Virus record (IMG/VR): IMGVR_UViG_3300037847_002675
Location: 1-32,232 of that record
Direction: 5' to 3' (one strand)
From: a virus
DNA: 32,232 nt
Of the stretch, positions 1 to 7,900 are shown piece after piece (within the stretch, counting starts at the first letter, position 1; every line of letters starts with the position of its first letter). The notes below the pieces were generated by a model. The model saw only the letters and a list, made by a program, of their open reading frames with translations, did not search any database and was not told where the DNA came from. The position numbers and the translations under genes are program-made.

Positions 1-33
1 CCAGGCAGTATGTAACACAAACTCGATGACAAT

Positions 34-93
34 CTGAGGCACTCTGAGTATCACTGAGCGGGAGCAACATTGTGGTCACTGAGTAATACTGAG
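34..93. repeat. Five CTGAG words on near-helical spacing in a gene-free leader
   Basis: CTGAG occurs at 34, 44, 54, 79 and 89. The spacings are 10, 10, 25 and 10 bases, so four of the five lie one DNA turn from a neighbour. Flanking bases are partly conserved: TCACTGAG occurs at 51 and 76, and ACTGAG at 88. All three forward frames are closed by base 37, so this is not coding on the + strand. The rest of the gene-free leader (1-242) shows only AT-rich sequence from about 181. Phased short repeats can be protein-binding sites, but no protein can be named. Confidence 0.45.
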
Positions 94-215
94 CAGCGAC
101 AGTTGTTCGGTGTTTTGTGTTGTTATTATGCGGTTTAAATGCGATGGGTCCTTCTAACCTACAACGAACCAAATTCGAGATCGATATATCAAGCAAATAA
201 AAAAAAATTTTGATA

Positions 216-223
216 TATAAAAA
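216..223 (+). promoter_or_regulatory. Possible T4-type late promoter box
   Basis: TATAAAAA matches 7 of 8 bases of the T4 late promoter core TATAAATA. It sits in an AT-rich leader about 20 bases before the ATG at 243, with no gene between. One mismatch in such AT-rich DNA could be chance. Confidence 0.35.
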
Positions 224-242
224 TGACTCACAGGTTCGCGTA

Positions 243-422
243 ATGGAAAAAAAATCTCACAGAATTCTAACCTCTATAAGGTTCGACCCCGTTTCTGATG
301 AGTATGTCGTGAGTCTGCCCGAATCTTTCTGCAACGAGTTGGATTGGTACGAGGGCACCGAAATCACTATGAATCTAGATGTCGATGGAATCTTCCTTGA
401 AGAGGAGTATGATGAAGAATGA
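243..422 (+). CDS. Small acidic protein of unknown function (59 aa)
   Basis: I do not recognise a family with a known activity. The protein is 59 residues, basic at the extreme N-terminus (MEKKSHR) and strongly acidic at the end (EEEYDEE). The central part, ending in DWYEGTEITMNLDVDGIFLE, has the alternating pattern of a small beta-barrel or AbrB/SpoVT-like swapped-hairpin fold. That is a resemblance of pattern only. The frame stays open upstream to a TTG at 210, but ATG 243 is preferred because it is a standard start and lies downstream of the late-promoter-like box. Its end overlaps the next gene, which suggests co-transcription. Similar small genes are common between structural genes in cyanophages. 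Confidence 0.6.
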   Translation: MEKKSHRILTSIRFDPVSDEYVVSLPESFCNELDWYEGTEITMNLDVDGIFLEEEYDEE

Positions 423-576
423 AACAATCTTCCATGTTTATGATGGAGATGAGTGTATCTTCGCAAACCTCAGTGTAGACGAATTTAAAAAGAAAATACT
501 CAACAGCGAAATCGACCTGACAGACCACGAAGTCGAAATGGTAAGAGGAGTTGTTGACAACGAAGCGTCCTATTGA
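412..576 (+). CDS. Small hypothetical protein (54 aa)
   Basis: A 54-aa acidic protein beginning MKNETIFHVYDGDECIFANL, followed by a predicted helix (SVDEFKKKILNSEI) and a second helix (DLTDHEVEMVRGVV). The beta-hairpin-then-helix layout resembles small uncharacterised proteins seen repeatedly in T4-like cyanophages; no activity is known to me. The purine run AGAGGAG at 401-407 serves as ribosome binding site. It is too close to the ATG at 409, so 412 is chosen; 409 would add one Met. The gene overlaps the end of the preceding one by 11 bases in another frame, so the two are probably translated together. Confidence 0.6.
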   Translation: MKNETIFHVYDGDECIFANLSVDEFKKKILNSEIDLTDHEVEMVRGVVDNEASY

Positions 577-585
577 CGCTGACTA

Positions 586-593
586 TATAAACT
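586..593 (+). promoter_or_regulatory. Weak late-promoter-like box before the glycosyltransferase gene
   Basis: TATAAACT matches 6 of 8 bases of TATAAATA. It lies in the 46-base gap after the 54-aa gene and 30 bases before the ATG at 623. The position is right but the match is weak. Confidence 0.25.
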
Positions 594-622
594 GTTAGAA
601 TGATGAAGCGTAATTAATCATT

Positions 623-1381
623 ATGGCTAAAGGATTTACTGTAAAAGCAAAAGCGCCCCAAGCAAAAGACAAAGAACCTGAATGGGACTATGATGCTGCC
701 CGCGAAATGCTGAAGGGGAAAGCAATTGTCTTCTGCCTTCCTGGTCGGGGTTGCTCATATCAATTCATGAAGTCTTTCTTGCAACTGAGTTTCGACTTGG
801 TTCAGATGGGCGCAAGTATTCAGATCTCTCAAGACTACAGCAGCATGGTGAACTTCGCCCGCTGTAAGTGTTTGGGTGCTAATGTACTCCGTGGTCCCGA
901 TCAGATTCCCTGGGACGGCAAACTGAAGTACGACTATCAACTGTGGATCGACTCGGATATTGTTTTCAATACTGAGAAGTTCCTGCAACTCGTTCTGATG
1001 GACAAGGACATTGCTGCTGGTTGGTACATGACCGAGGATGGTCGCACCACCTCTGTTGCTCACTGGTTGGATGAAGGTGACTTCCGTAACAACGGCGGCG
1101 TCATGAACCACGAGACTGGTGAAACCATGACCAAGCGTAAGAAACCCTTCACGGTTGACTACACTGGTTTCGGATGGGTGCTCATTAAGAACGGCGTCTT
1201 CGAGCACAAGGAAATGAAGTATCCTTGGTTTGCTCCTAAGATGCAAGTCTTTGAGTCTGGTGATGTTCAAGATATGTGTGGAGAGGATGTGAGTTTCTGT
1301 CTCGATGCTATCGAAGCAGGATTTGAGATTTGGTGTGATCCCCGTATCAGGGTTGGTCACGAGAAGACTCGGGTTATCTGA
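623..1381 (+). CDS. Glycosyltransferase-like protein, GT-A fold (252 aa)
   Basis: Probably a nucleotide-sugar-dependent glycosyltransferase of the GT-A/GT2 type, acting in the host cytoplasm. The order of motifs fits: a first beta strand (KAIVFCLPGRGCS, about residues 32-44), the sequence SSMVNFARCKCLGANVL (about 73-89), a DxD-like metal/nucleotide site within LWIDSDIVFN (about 107-116), VDYTGFGWVLIK (about 178-190), and a late acidic motif GEDVSFCLDAIEAGF followed by CDPRIRVGHEK (about 220-250). GEDVSFC and the final His match the usual acceptor-side acid and late metal-ligand positions of GT2 enzymes. Substrate and acceptor cannot be read from the sequence; a virion protein or host surface glycan are both possible. 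Length suits a single catalytic domain with no membrane segment. The first 30 residues are Lys/Ala-rich and look like a disordered tail. The ribosome binding site is weak. Confidence 0.7.
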   Translation: MAKGFTVKAKAPQAKDKEPEWDYDAAREMLKGKAIVFCLPGRGCSYQFMKSFLQLSFDLVQMGASIQISQDYSSMVNFARCKCLGANVLRGPDQIPWDGKLKYDYQLWIDSDIVFNTEKFLQLVLMDKDIAAGWYMTEDGRTTSVAHWLDEGDFRNNGGVMNHETGETMTKRKKPFTVDYTGFGWVLIKNGVFEHKEMKYPWFAPKMQVFESGDVQDMCGEDVSFCLDAIEAGFEIWCDPRIRVGHEKTRVI

Positions 1382-1387
1382 TGAACG

Positions 1388-1549
1388 ATGACAGTCTACA
1401 CGATATATGTCAATGGTGCTGAGAGGCACACCGATGTAAGTGAAGACGAGTTCTTTGATATAATGGATGAGTACTCGTATTCTTTCTATATGACGGGTAC
1501 TCCCCATCCAGACGATATTTCACATGTAATGAAGGAGATTGATGGCTAA
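1388..1549 (+). CDS. Very small acidic protein (53 aa)
   Basis: A 53-residue acidic product with N-terminus MTVYTIYVNGAERHTDVSED, then a helix (EFFDIMDEYSYSFYMTG). A short strand pair followed by an acidic helix is the same gross plan as the 54-aa protein further upstream, so the two may be distant relatives. ATG 1381 stops after 13 codons, so 1388 is the usable start. The stop lies inside the next gene, an 8-base overlap. It fills what would otherwise be a gap in a tightly packed operon. No function is known to me. Confidence 0.5.
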   Translation: MTVYTIYVNGAERHTDVSEDEFFDIMDEYSYSFYMTGTPHPDDISHVMKEIDG

Positions 1550-1691
1550 GATCAAAAAATCGTTGCTCGGAACTAGTTTCATTGAAGCAACTCCCAAAAA
1601 AACTCGGCAAGGTAACGGAAAGCATTCCAAACTTAGCGCGACGAGCGCGAACGCTGCTCGTAAACGGTATCGTGGACAAGGTAAAAAATGA
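1542..1691 (+). CDS. Very basic small protein (49 aa)
   Basis: A 49-residue protein starting MAKIKKSLLGTSFIEATPKK. Its second half contains QGNGKHSKLSA and ends ARKRYRGQGKK. About one third of residues are Lys or Arg and there are only two obvious hydrophobic clusters, so it is probably extended and nucleic-acid or membrane-surface binding (inference). I associate this type of conserved Lys/Arg-rich micro-protein with T4-like cyanophages, where it is annotated as hypothetical. A good ribosome binding site, AAGGAG at 1532-1537, is placed 4 bases before the ATG. Its stop overlaps the next start as ATGA. Confidence 0.6.
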   Translation: MAKIKKSLLGTSFIEATPKKTRQGNGKHSKLSATSANAARKRYRGQGKK

Positions 1692-2341
1692 GTCAGTTAA
1701 TCATCAATCTACCATCCCAAAAGGTCTGGGTTCGTAAAGAATACCTTAGAGATCTCAAAGATGGATTTGGTGAGTTTGTAGAAGGCGTCTGGGTATCGTG
1801 TAAATCGATCCCTGGACGCGCTTTTTATTTTGAGACATACTTACCTGAGTATGGAGCAATGTTCGACAAACTCCCAATCTCTGCATTTTTGTCGCGCCCC
1901 GAAACGCCGACGCCCGATCTGGATCTCCCTAACCTCCAGTTCTGGAACTGCATGGACTATGGTGTCAGATGCCTCCAGAAGCAGTTTATCGGGTCAATGG
2001 ACTTCGAGGTACGCACACGCAATTTCGGGTCTCTCAAGGGCGAATACTGCTTCACTCTGGACAATTATCATCCTGATCCAGACACTACAGACTACAATGT
2101 AAGTGAGGTGCCTGATGAGCACAAGTCACATAACTGTATTGAATTGGAAAACGGTCAATTCTGTTTGTATCCCAATAACAGAACACGCATCTATGACCTG
2201 TCAATTACACCAGAGAACCCGAAGACACCTGACTTTAAGGTAAGCACACATTACTTCCAAGTAGAGAATGGTGTACGATGGGGACGATTAGGTGATACTG
2301 ACGAATATTTCTGGGAGACTGAAGAAGAAAAGTCACAATAA
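1688..2341 (+). CDS. Conserved-looking phage protein of unknown function (217 aa)
   Basis: Not recognised. The protein is soluble, acidic overall and rich in aromatic residues (many W, Y and F), with no signal peptide or membrane segment. The N-terminus reads MSQLIINLPSQKVWVRKEYL. Visible landmarks are an acidic, Pro-rich loop (SRPETPTPDLDLPNLQ, about 69-84), CMDYGVRCLQKQF (about 88-100), and a Cys-containing LENGQFCLYPNNRTRIYDL segment (about 153-171). The last 15 residues are Glu-rich. The start overlaps the previous stop (ATGA) and has AAGGT 5 bases upstream. Its position between the basic micro-protein and the gp25 block suggests a virion or assembly role, but nothing in the sequence proves it. 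Its stop codon lies inside a late-promoter-like box. Confidence 0.65.
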   Translation: MSQLIINLPSQKVWVRKEYLRDLKDGFGEFVEGVWVSCKSIPGRAFYFETYLPEYGAMFDKLPISAFLSRPETPTPDLDLPNLQFWNCMDYGVRCLQKQFIGSMDFEVRTRNFGSLKGEYCFTLDNYHPDPDTTDYNVSEVPDEHKSHNCIELENGQFCLYPNNRTRIYDLSITPENPKTPDFKVSTHYFQVENGVRWGRLGDTDEYFWETEEEKSQ

Positions 2342-2344
2342 ATA
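2337..2344 (+). promoter_or_regulatory. Late-promoter-like box AATAAATA over a stop codon
   Basis: AATAAATA differs from the T4 late core TATAAATA only in the first base. The TAA stop of the 217-aa gene is its third to fifth base. It lies 58 bases before the ATG of the 75-aa gene. This is the same arrangement as the two exact boxes at 2626 and 17753. Confidence 0.45.
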
Positions 2345-2368
2345 AATTTTAGGGATAGCAACCCCTTT

Positions 2369-2391
2369 AAAAGTTCTATTTTAGGACTTTT
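2369..2391 (+). promoter_or_regulatory. Hairpin upstream of a strong ribosome binding site
   Basis: AAAAGTTCT (2369-2377) can pair with AGGACTTTT (2383-2391) around the loop ATTTT, giving nine pairs, one of them a G-T wobble. The stem ends exactly at the ribosome binding site GGAGG (2392-2396). The T-run is inside the stem rather than after it, so this is a poor intrinsic terminator. It may modulate translation or mRNA processing of the 75-aa gene. Confidence 0.4.
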
Positions 2392-2396
2392 GGAGG
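2392..2396 (+). promoter_or_regulatory. Strong ribosome binding site GGAGG
   Basis: GGAGG stands 6 bases before the ATG at 2403 and fixes the start of the 75-aa gene. It is one of the strongest sites in the window; many of the structural genes have no clear one. Confidence 0.7.
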
Positions 2397-2402
2397 TTTC
2401 CA

Positions 2403-2630
2403 ATGGCTAATCATCCTGTTCCTGATCATGACAAAGAGTATATGAAAGAGCAACACGGTACAGAATACCTCATTACAGACCCCGCATCGGACAAAATTCT
2501 CCGAGAAGTGGTCGGTGATCATAAACATGACCTCAAAAGGCAGACTTTACTGCACGAAGAGATCAGAAATGATGATGATTATGATGATTGGGACTATGGC
2601 ACAGAGCCTAGTTACGGCAAGCCCCTATAA
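2403..2630 (+). CDS. Small acidic hypothetical protein (75 aa)
   Basis: A 75-residue hydrophilic protein beginning MANHPVPDHDKEYMKEQHGT, with a central helical stretch (SDKILREVVGDHKHDLKRQTLLHEEIRN cut by charged residues). It has a very acidic tyrosine/aspartate tail containing NDDDYDDWDYG. It has no hydrophobic core long enough for a large fold and no membrane segment. Its function is unknown. It has a strong ribosome binding site and its own possible promoter and hairpin, suggesting relatively independent control. The C-terminal codons CTA-TAA-ATA form the late promoter of the gp25 operon. It could be an assembly cofactor of the baseplate, from position only. Confidence 0.6.
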   Translation: MANHPVPDHDKEYMKEQHGTEYLITDPASDKILREVVGDHKHDLKRQTLLHEEIRNDDDYDDWDYGTEPSYGKPL

Positions 2631-2633
2631 ATA
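2626..2633 (+). promoter_or_regulatory. T4-type late promoter TATAAATA for gp25-gp6-gp7
   Basis: An exact match to the T4 late promoter core, which in T4 is read by host RNA polymerase carrying the phage sigma factor gp55. It lies 23 bases before the gp25 ATG. Bases 2628-2630 are also the TAA stop of the upstream gene. It would drive gp25, gp6 and the giant gene downstream, since no other good box lies between them. Confidence 0.8.
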
Positions 2634-2656
2634 ATCTCGATATATAGTGTCATTTC

Positions 2657-3055
2657 ATGCCTGAAACCAACTCACGGGCGTTTCAGGACATTAATTTGTC
2701 CTTCAAAGCACATCCTGTTACTGGAGATATTCAAGTTCTCAAGAATGAGAATGCGATAAAGCGTGCTGTAAGGAATTTGATTCAAACAATTGGAGGAGAG
2801 AGACCATTTCAGGACTCTCTTGGCACTGATGTAACAAGTTCGCTGTTCGATTTCGTCGATTTTGGTACAGCGAACTTAATTTCTCAGCAAATTTTTGATG
2901 TTTTGAGGAATTTTGAAGGTAGGATAGCAAATACTAAGGTGGTTGTCAACCCACAACCCGATGATAATGCGTTTGATATCTTAATTACCTATGATATTGT
3001 TGGTGATGATTTCCCTCGACAGACATTTGAGTTTGTTTTAGAACCAACTAGGTAA
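2657..3055 (+). CDS. 25: Baseplate wedge subunit gp25 (132 aa)
   Basis: A homologue of T4 gp25 and the GPW/gp25 family, a small wedge protein that contacts gp6 and gp53 and helps anchor the sheath at the baseplate. The family core is seen in NENAIKRAVRNLIQTIGGER followed by PFQDSLGTDVTSSLF (about residues 31-65). The C-terminus, FEFVLEPTR, matches the conserved EPR-type ending of the family with one inserted Thr. The length of 132 residues equals that of T4 gp25. There is no strong ribosome binding site despite the exact late promoter upstream; the ATG at 2657 is the first in frame. The gp6 gene follows after four bases. Confidence 0.92.
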   Translation: MPETNSRAFQDINLSFKAHPVTGDIQVLKNENAIKRAVRNLIQTIGGERPFQDSLGTDVTSSLFDFVDFGTANLISQQIFDVLRNFEGRIANTKVVVNPQPDDNAFDILITYDIVGDDFPRQTFEFVLEPTR

Positions 3056-3059
3056 AAAA

Positions 3060-4979
3060 ATGCCATCTTTCAAGTATACAAACCTAAATTTTGATCAAAT
3101 TAAGAGTTCGATCAAGGATTATTTGAGGTCTAACTCGGATTTTTCCGATTTTGACTTTGAAGGATCGAATATGTCGATCTTAATTGATGTTTTGGCGTAC
3201 AATACTTACTTGACGGCATTCAATAGCAACATGGTTGCTAACGAATCCTTCCTAGATTCGGCAACTTTAAGAGAAAATGTCGTTTCTCTTGCAAGAAATA
3301 TCGGATATGTCCCCAGATCGCGTAAAGCAGCACAAGCGATCGTCGATTTTCCGTTCAAATTCAATGGAAATAGCACAACTGTCACTCTGAAGAAGGGTTT
3401 GGTGGCAGTTGGTGGCGTAGAAAACACATCTTTTGTCTTTTCCATCCCCGAAGATGTCACTGTAACGAGTCCTATTGACGCTGGTGGCGTTGCTGGCGCA
3501 AATCCTCCGCGTACAGCAACTTTTTCTGGTCTTACTCTTTATCAAGGGACACTTTTAACCAAGTCTTGGGTTGTAAATGGCAATAGTGACCAAAGATTTT
3601 TGATTGAAAACTCAAATGTTGACATTGATACACTAAAAGTCGATGTTAGAAAGTCTGGAGCGTCTGCTGGATTGTCATTTTCTAAGGTTGACAACATTAT
3701 TGCAGTAACAGAGAAGTCAAATATCTTCTTAATCCAAGAAGCACCGAATGAAACCTACGAATTGCTATTTGGCGATGGTCTTTTTGGCACAAAACTAGAA
3801 GTTGGTGATACTGTTAATATTAGTTACATTGTAACTGACGGTAGATTTGGTAATGAAGGTAAGAATTTCGCATTTTCTGGCGATGTTCAAGATGATGCTA
3901 ATAATTCTATCGCATCAACGAATGTAGTTCAAATTACAACAACTCAAACTGCCCGTAATGGGTCCGATATTGAGTCAATTGACTCTATTCGATACTTTGC
4001 ACCTAGAATGTACTCCGCGCAGAACAGAGCGGTCACACCTAGGGACTACGAGGCGATTATTCAAGACATTTATCCCAACACAGAGTCGGTTTCCGTTGTA
4101 GGTGGAGAAGAACTCGACCCTCCAGAGTTTGGAACGGTCGTTTTGAGCATCAAACCTCAAAATGGCACATTTTTGTCTGACTTTACAAAGCAAAATATCA
4201 TTAACAAACTAAAAAGTTATACTATTGCAGGTATCAATCAAAGAATCGAAGATTTGAAGATTCTTTACATCGAACTTGATGCTAGTGTTTACTATAACAA
4301 CGCTGTTTTCGACAATGCGCCCGAATTGAAGGCAGAAGTAACACAATCATTGACCGAATACGGCAGATCTACTAATTTGAACAAATTTGGTGGTAGATTT
4401 AAATATTCTGAGGCACAAAATATTGTAGATAAGACTAATGAGTCTATTACATCCAATATTATGAAGGTTACAATGCGCCGTGACCTAAAATCTCTTGTAG
4501 ATCAGGTTGCACAGTATGAATTGTGCTTTGGTAACCAGTTCCACATCTTACCAGGTGGAGGAACTGTTAAATCTACTGGATTTAAGATTGCTGGTGATGA
4601 TGAAGTTGTATATCTTACTGATGTCCCTCGTGAAGATGGTAGATTTGGCGATATTGCTATTTTTAAACCAGCAAAATTAGAGGGAGACAGCGCAGAGGTT
4701 GTTATTAAGTCTGCAGGAACTGTAGATTACATGAAGGGTGAGATTTTGATCAACGCAGTCAAGATTACTGACACTGAAAAGGGTAATGGCATCATTGAGG
4801 TGCAAGCATACCCAGAATCTAATGATGTCATCGGTCTTAAGGACATTTACTTAAGCCTCGACCTGTCAAACTCCGAGATAAATATCGTGAGAGACACTAT
4901 TTCCTCTGGTCAGCAAATCTCTGGCATTGGATATCAAGTAACATCTAGCTACTCCAACGGATCGCTAATTAGACAGTAG
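3060..4979 (+). CDS. 6: Baseplate wedge subunit gp6 (639 aa)
   Basis: A homologue of T4 gp6, which forms the inner ring of the baseplate wedge and relates to the baseplate J-like family. The N-terminus shows the typical helical start: FDQIKSSIKDYLRSNSDF, then NMSILIDVLAYNTYLTAFNS and ANESFLDSATLRENVVSLA (about 12-82). The hallmark RAVTPRDYEAIIQDIYP is at about residues 323-339, preceded by FAPRMYSAQN. After about residue 480 the protein is beta-rich. Its length is close to T4 gp6 (660 residues). It starts four bases after the gp25 stop, and the giant gene starts one base after its own stop, so the three are almost certainly one transcript. Confidence 0.92.
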   Translation: MPSFKYTNLNFDQIKSSIKDYLRSNSDFSDFDFEGSNMSILIDVLAYNTYLTAFNSNMVANESFLDSATLRENVVSLARNIGYVPRSRKAAQAIVDFPFKFNGNSTTVTLKKGLVAVGGVENTSFVFSIPEDVTVTSPIDAGGVAGANPPRTATFSGLTLYQGTLLTKSWVVNGNSDQRFLIENSNVDIDTLKVDVRKSGASAGLSFSKVDNIIAVTEKSNIFLIQEAPNETYELLFGDGLFGTKLEVGDTVNISYIVTDGRFGNEGKNFAFSGDVQDDANNSIASTNVVQITTTQTARNGSDIESIDSIRYFAPRMYSAQNRAVTPRDYEAIIQDIYPNTESVSVVGGEELDPPEFGTVVLSIKPQNGTFLSDFTKQNIINKLKSYTIAGINQRIEDLKILYIELDASVYYNNAVFDNAPELKAEVTQSLTEYGRSTNLNKFGGRFKYSEAQNIVDKTNESITSNIMKVTMRRDLKSLVDQVAQYELCFGNQFHILPGGGTVKSTGFKIAGDDEVVYLTDVPREDGRFGDIAIFKPAKLEGDSAEVVIKSAGTVDYMKGEILINAVKITDTEKGNGIIEVQAYPESNDVIGLKDIYLSLDLSNSEINIVRDTISSGQQISGIGYQVTSSYSNGSLIRQ

Positions 4980-4980
4980 G

Positions 4981-7900
4981 ATGATCGAGACAAACTCCCC
5001 TTTAAGTCCACGGGTCAAAACTTATCAGGTTATTTCTGAGGTTGTACCCGAATTTGCTGTATCTGAGAACCCTGCGTTTGTTGAGTTCTTAAAACAGTAT
5101 TATATCTCGCAAGATTATCAAGGCGGTCCTGCTGATATCGCTGAAAATATCGATGCGTACATTAAAGTCGATAATCTGACCGTAGATGTAATTAGAGGGC
5201 AGACAACTCTTTCTTCAGACATTTCTGCAACTGATGATACGATCAATGTTGTAAGCACAGAGGGATATCCAGAAAAGCATGGTCTTATTAAGATCAATAG
5301 CGAGATTATCACCTATGCAGACAAAACTCAAACTTCTTTTTCTGGATGTACCAGGGGATTCAGTGGTATCTCCTCTTATACCGCTCCTAATGATCCTTCC
5401 TCTCTAGTTTGGGAACAAACAACTGCCGCAAGTCACTCTAGAAGTGATGTTGTGCAGAATGTTAGTGCTCTTTTCTTAAAAGAGTTTTATAAAAAATTAA
5501 AAGCGATGTATACTCCTGGATTGGAAGGAGTAAACCTCTCACCACAGTTAGATGTCAATAATTTCATCAAAGAAGCAAGAAGTTTATATGAAGCAAAGGG
5601 AACAGAAGATTCTTTCAAAATTCTGTTCAAAGCATTGTTTGGAATTACTCCAAAAATCAACGATCTTGAAAAATATCTGATTAAACCGTCATATGCAAAT
5701 TATGTTCGTAGAAAAACTCTTTCGGTAGAGTTGATTTCGGGAAATCCTTCAAATTTGGTCGGTGAAACCCTTTTTCAGGATAATGACCCTTTAAATGATA
5801 ATGTCAATGCTGCTTCTGGACCTATTTCGGAAGTTTCCAGCATTAGAGACAATTATTATAAAATTTCTCTGTTTACGGGTTTTGATGAAAGATCTCTTAC
5901 TGATGGAACCTTCGTAGTCCCTGGTAGAACGAGAAATGTTGGTCAAGTTGGACTTGGTGCGTCTGTTATTACAGTAGATTCTACGATTGGTTTCTCTAGC
6001 ACTGGTACGCTTAATATTGGCGACCCAAATGACTCTTATTATCAAACTTTAACATATACGACTAAAAGCATCAACCAATTCTTTGATGTAAATCCGTCAA
6101 TTGCAACATCTATCCCAAACAACACAAAAATCTCTGCACCCATCGTTGTTTATGGTTATGAGGGTGGAGATTCTACCAAAAAGGTAGAAATGAGAATTAC
6201 TGGGGTTTTAGATGAGTTTTTGACAAATCAAAAACTCCAAAATCTAGATTCAACCTCATCTATCAAGATTCGCAACCTTGGTCGTCTTATTTCTAATCCT
6301 CCAGAGAATAAGTCATATGATCAAATCTTTTATAACTCCTGGGTATACAATACTTCCGCAAGATATCTTGTAGACACCTTTGCTGGTTCTAGTTTTGTAT
6401 TGCTTGGCACTGTTGATAAAAGTTCTCTTAGAGAAGGTGATGACATTCAAATTGTTGGCAGAAATTCAGAGTTAGTATATGCTTCTGGATTGAAAGTTGC
6501 TTCTATCAATACTTCAACTAATACAATTACAATATCGGGATCAATCCCAACTTTGAACTCAAGTCTTAACTATGATATTAGAAGAGTTCAAAATAAAGCA
6601 AATTCTTCTATTGTTCCAATCAGAGGTGGTCAAGATCAACTTTTATCAGACATCAATAACACTTACATTGTAACTGAGAATGAATCTGATAGTGGAAAGA
6701 GAGAAGCATATGTTGCATCTAGTTCTCTCCCAAGTTATCTAATCTCTAGTGATAAAATCAGATCTACTCTGGTAAATCCTACTGCTGCTTTAGGAAACTT
6801 TGACAACTACAGCAGCGTAGAAGCTGCCTATTCTGTTGTTGCATTTACAAATGATGTTCCATTCAGAACTGGTGATGAAATTACATATGTTCCTAATGGA
6901 GAACCCATTGCTGGTTTGACTGCGGGAAATTATTTTGTAAAGGTTTTGAGTCCTGCTAACAGAATTGAACTTTATACTTCTAGAGCGTTCATCAAAGCAA
7001 ACTTACCGAATTATTTCAACCCACCGACAACTGCAGGAACTCATGACTTTATTTTGAGTTCTCAGGGAACAAGAAATATTTTCCCATCTAGACCAATTCG
7101 TAGATTTATTCTTGAGCAAGATCTTAAGAGTGGAAAAGAAGCACAAACCACATCAGAAAGAACTTCTGATGGTAACACTGGTATGTTGGTTAATGGTCTA
7201 GAGATCCTTAATTACAAGGGTGAAGACCAAGTATATTTCGGACCACTTCAAAAAATTAATATTTTAACTAGTGGGGATGACTTTGATGTAATGAATCCTC
7301 CCCAGATCATAATTAATGATCCATTGGTCAGTGCGGCAAATACCGCTGCAGCAGTACTGTCCGCAGAAGGAACTTTTAAAGATATCTATATTGACCCAGT
7401 TACATTCGATATTGATAAAGTTGTTAGTGTTGATATCTTTGGTGGTAACGGGTCTGGAGCGCGAGGTAGAGGTCTTACTGAGGAAAGATACAGAGAGATC
7501 TCATTCAGCGGCGTCAGCACCCTTACTGGTGGTGCTGTAGAAGCAGCAAACGATCTATTCTCATTTAATTCCAATCATAACCTGGTAACAGGAGATAGAA
7601 TTGTATATAACAACAATGGTAACGCTAATTTAGGAATTGCCACCACTGGTTCTTCTAAAGATGCTCTTACCCTGATGAGTGGGCAAGATTATTATATTGG
7701 AGTACAAGATCAAGATTCTGTTAGACTGCATTTTTCAAAACAAGACGCAGTTCTCGGTATCAACACTATTACCATTAGTGAAGACGCTGCAGCATTAAAC
7801 AGTGGTCTTCATATCTTCAGAACTTTTGAGAAGAAGACAGTTATTTCTAGAATTGTCTTAGAATCTCCTGGAGAAAGATATAGGTCCAGAAATCTTATTG

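Noticed and set aside
1-37. 3' end of an upstream gene
   Set aside because: Short open stretches end at bases 15, 27 or 36 depending on frame. They are too short to tell a gene end from chance.
120-200. Possible tRNA in the leader
   Set aside because: No GGTTCGAATCC-type T arm or cloverleaf could be drawn; ATTCGAG alone is not enough.
210-242. TTG start extending the first small gene upstream
   Set aside because: The extension runs through the AT-rich late-promoter-like box; ATG 243 is a normal start with no need for a rare one.
755-1507. 250-codon open frame on the - strand
   Set aside because: It lies opposite the glycosyltransferase gene, whose product has recognisable ordered motifs. 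The reverse product shows no family likeness and would break the uniform + strand operon.
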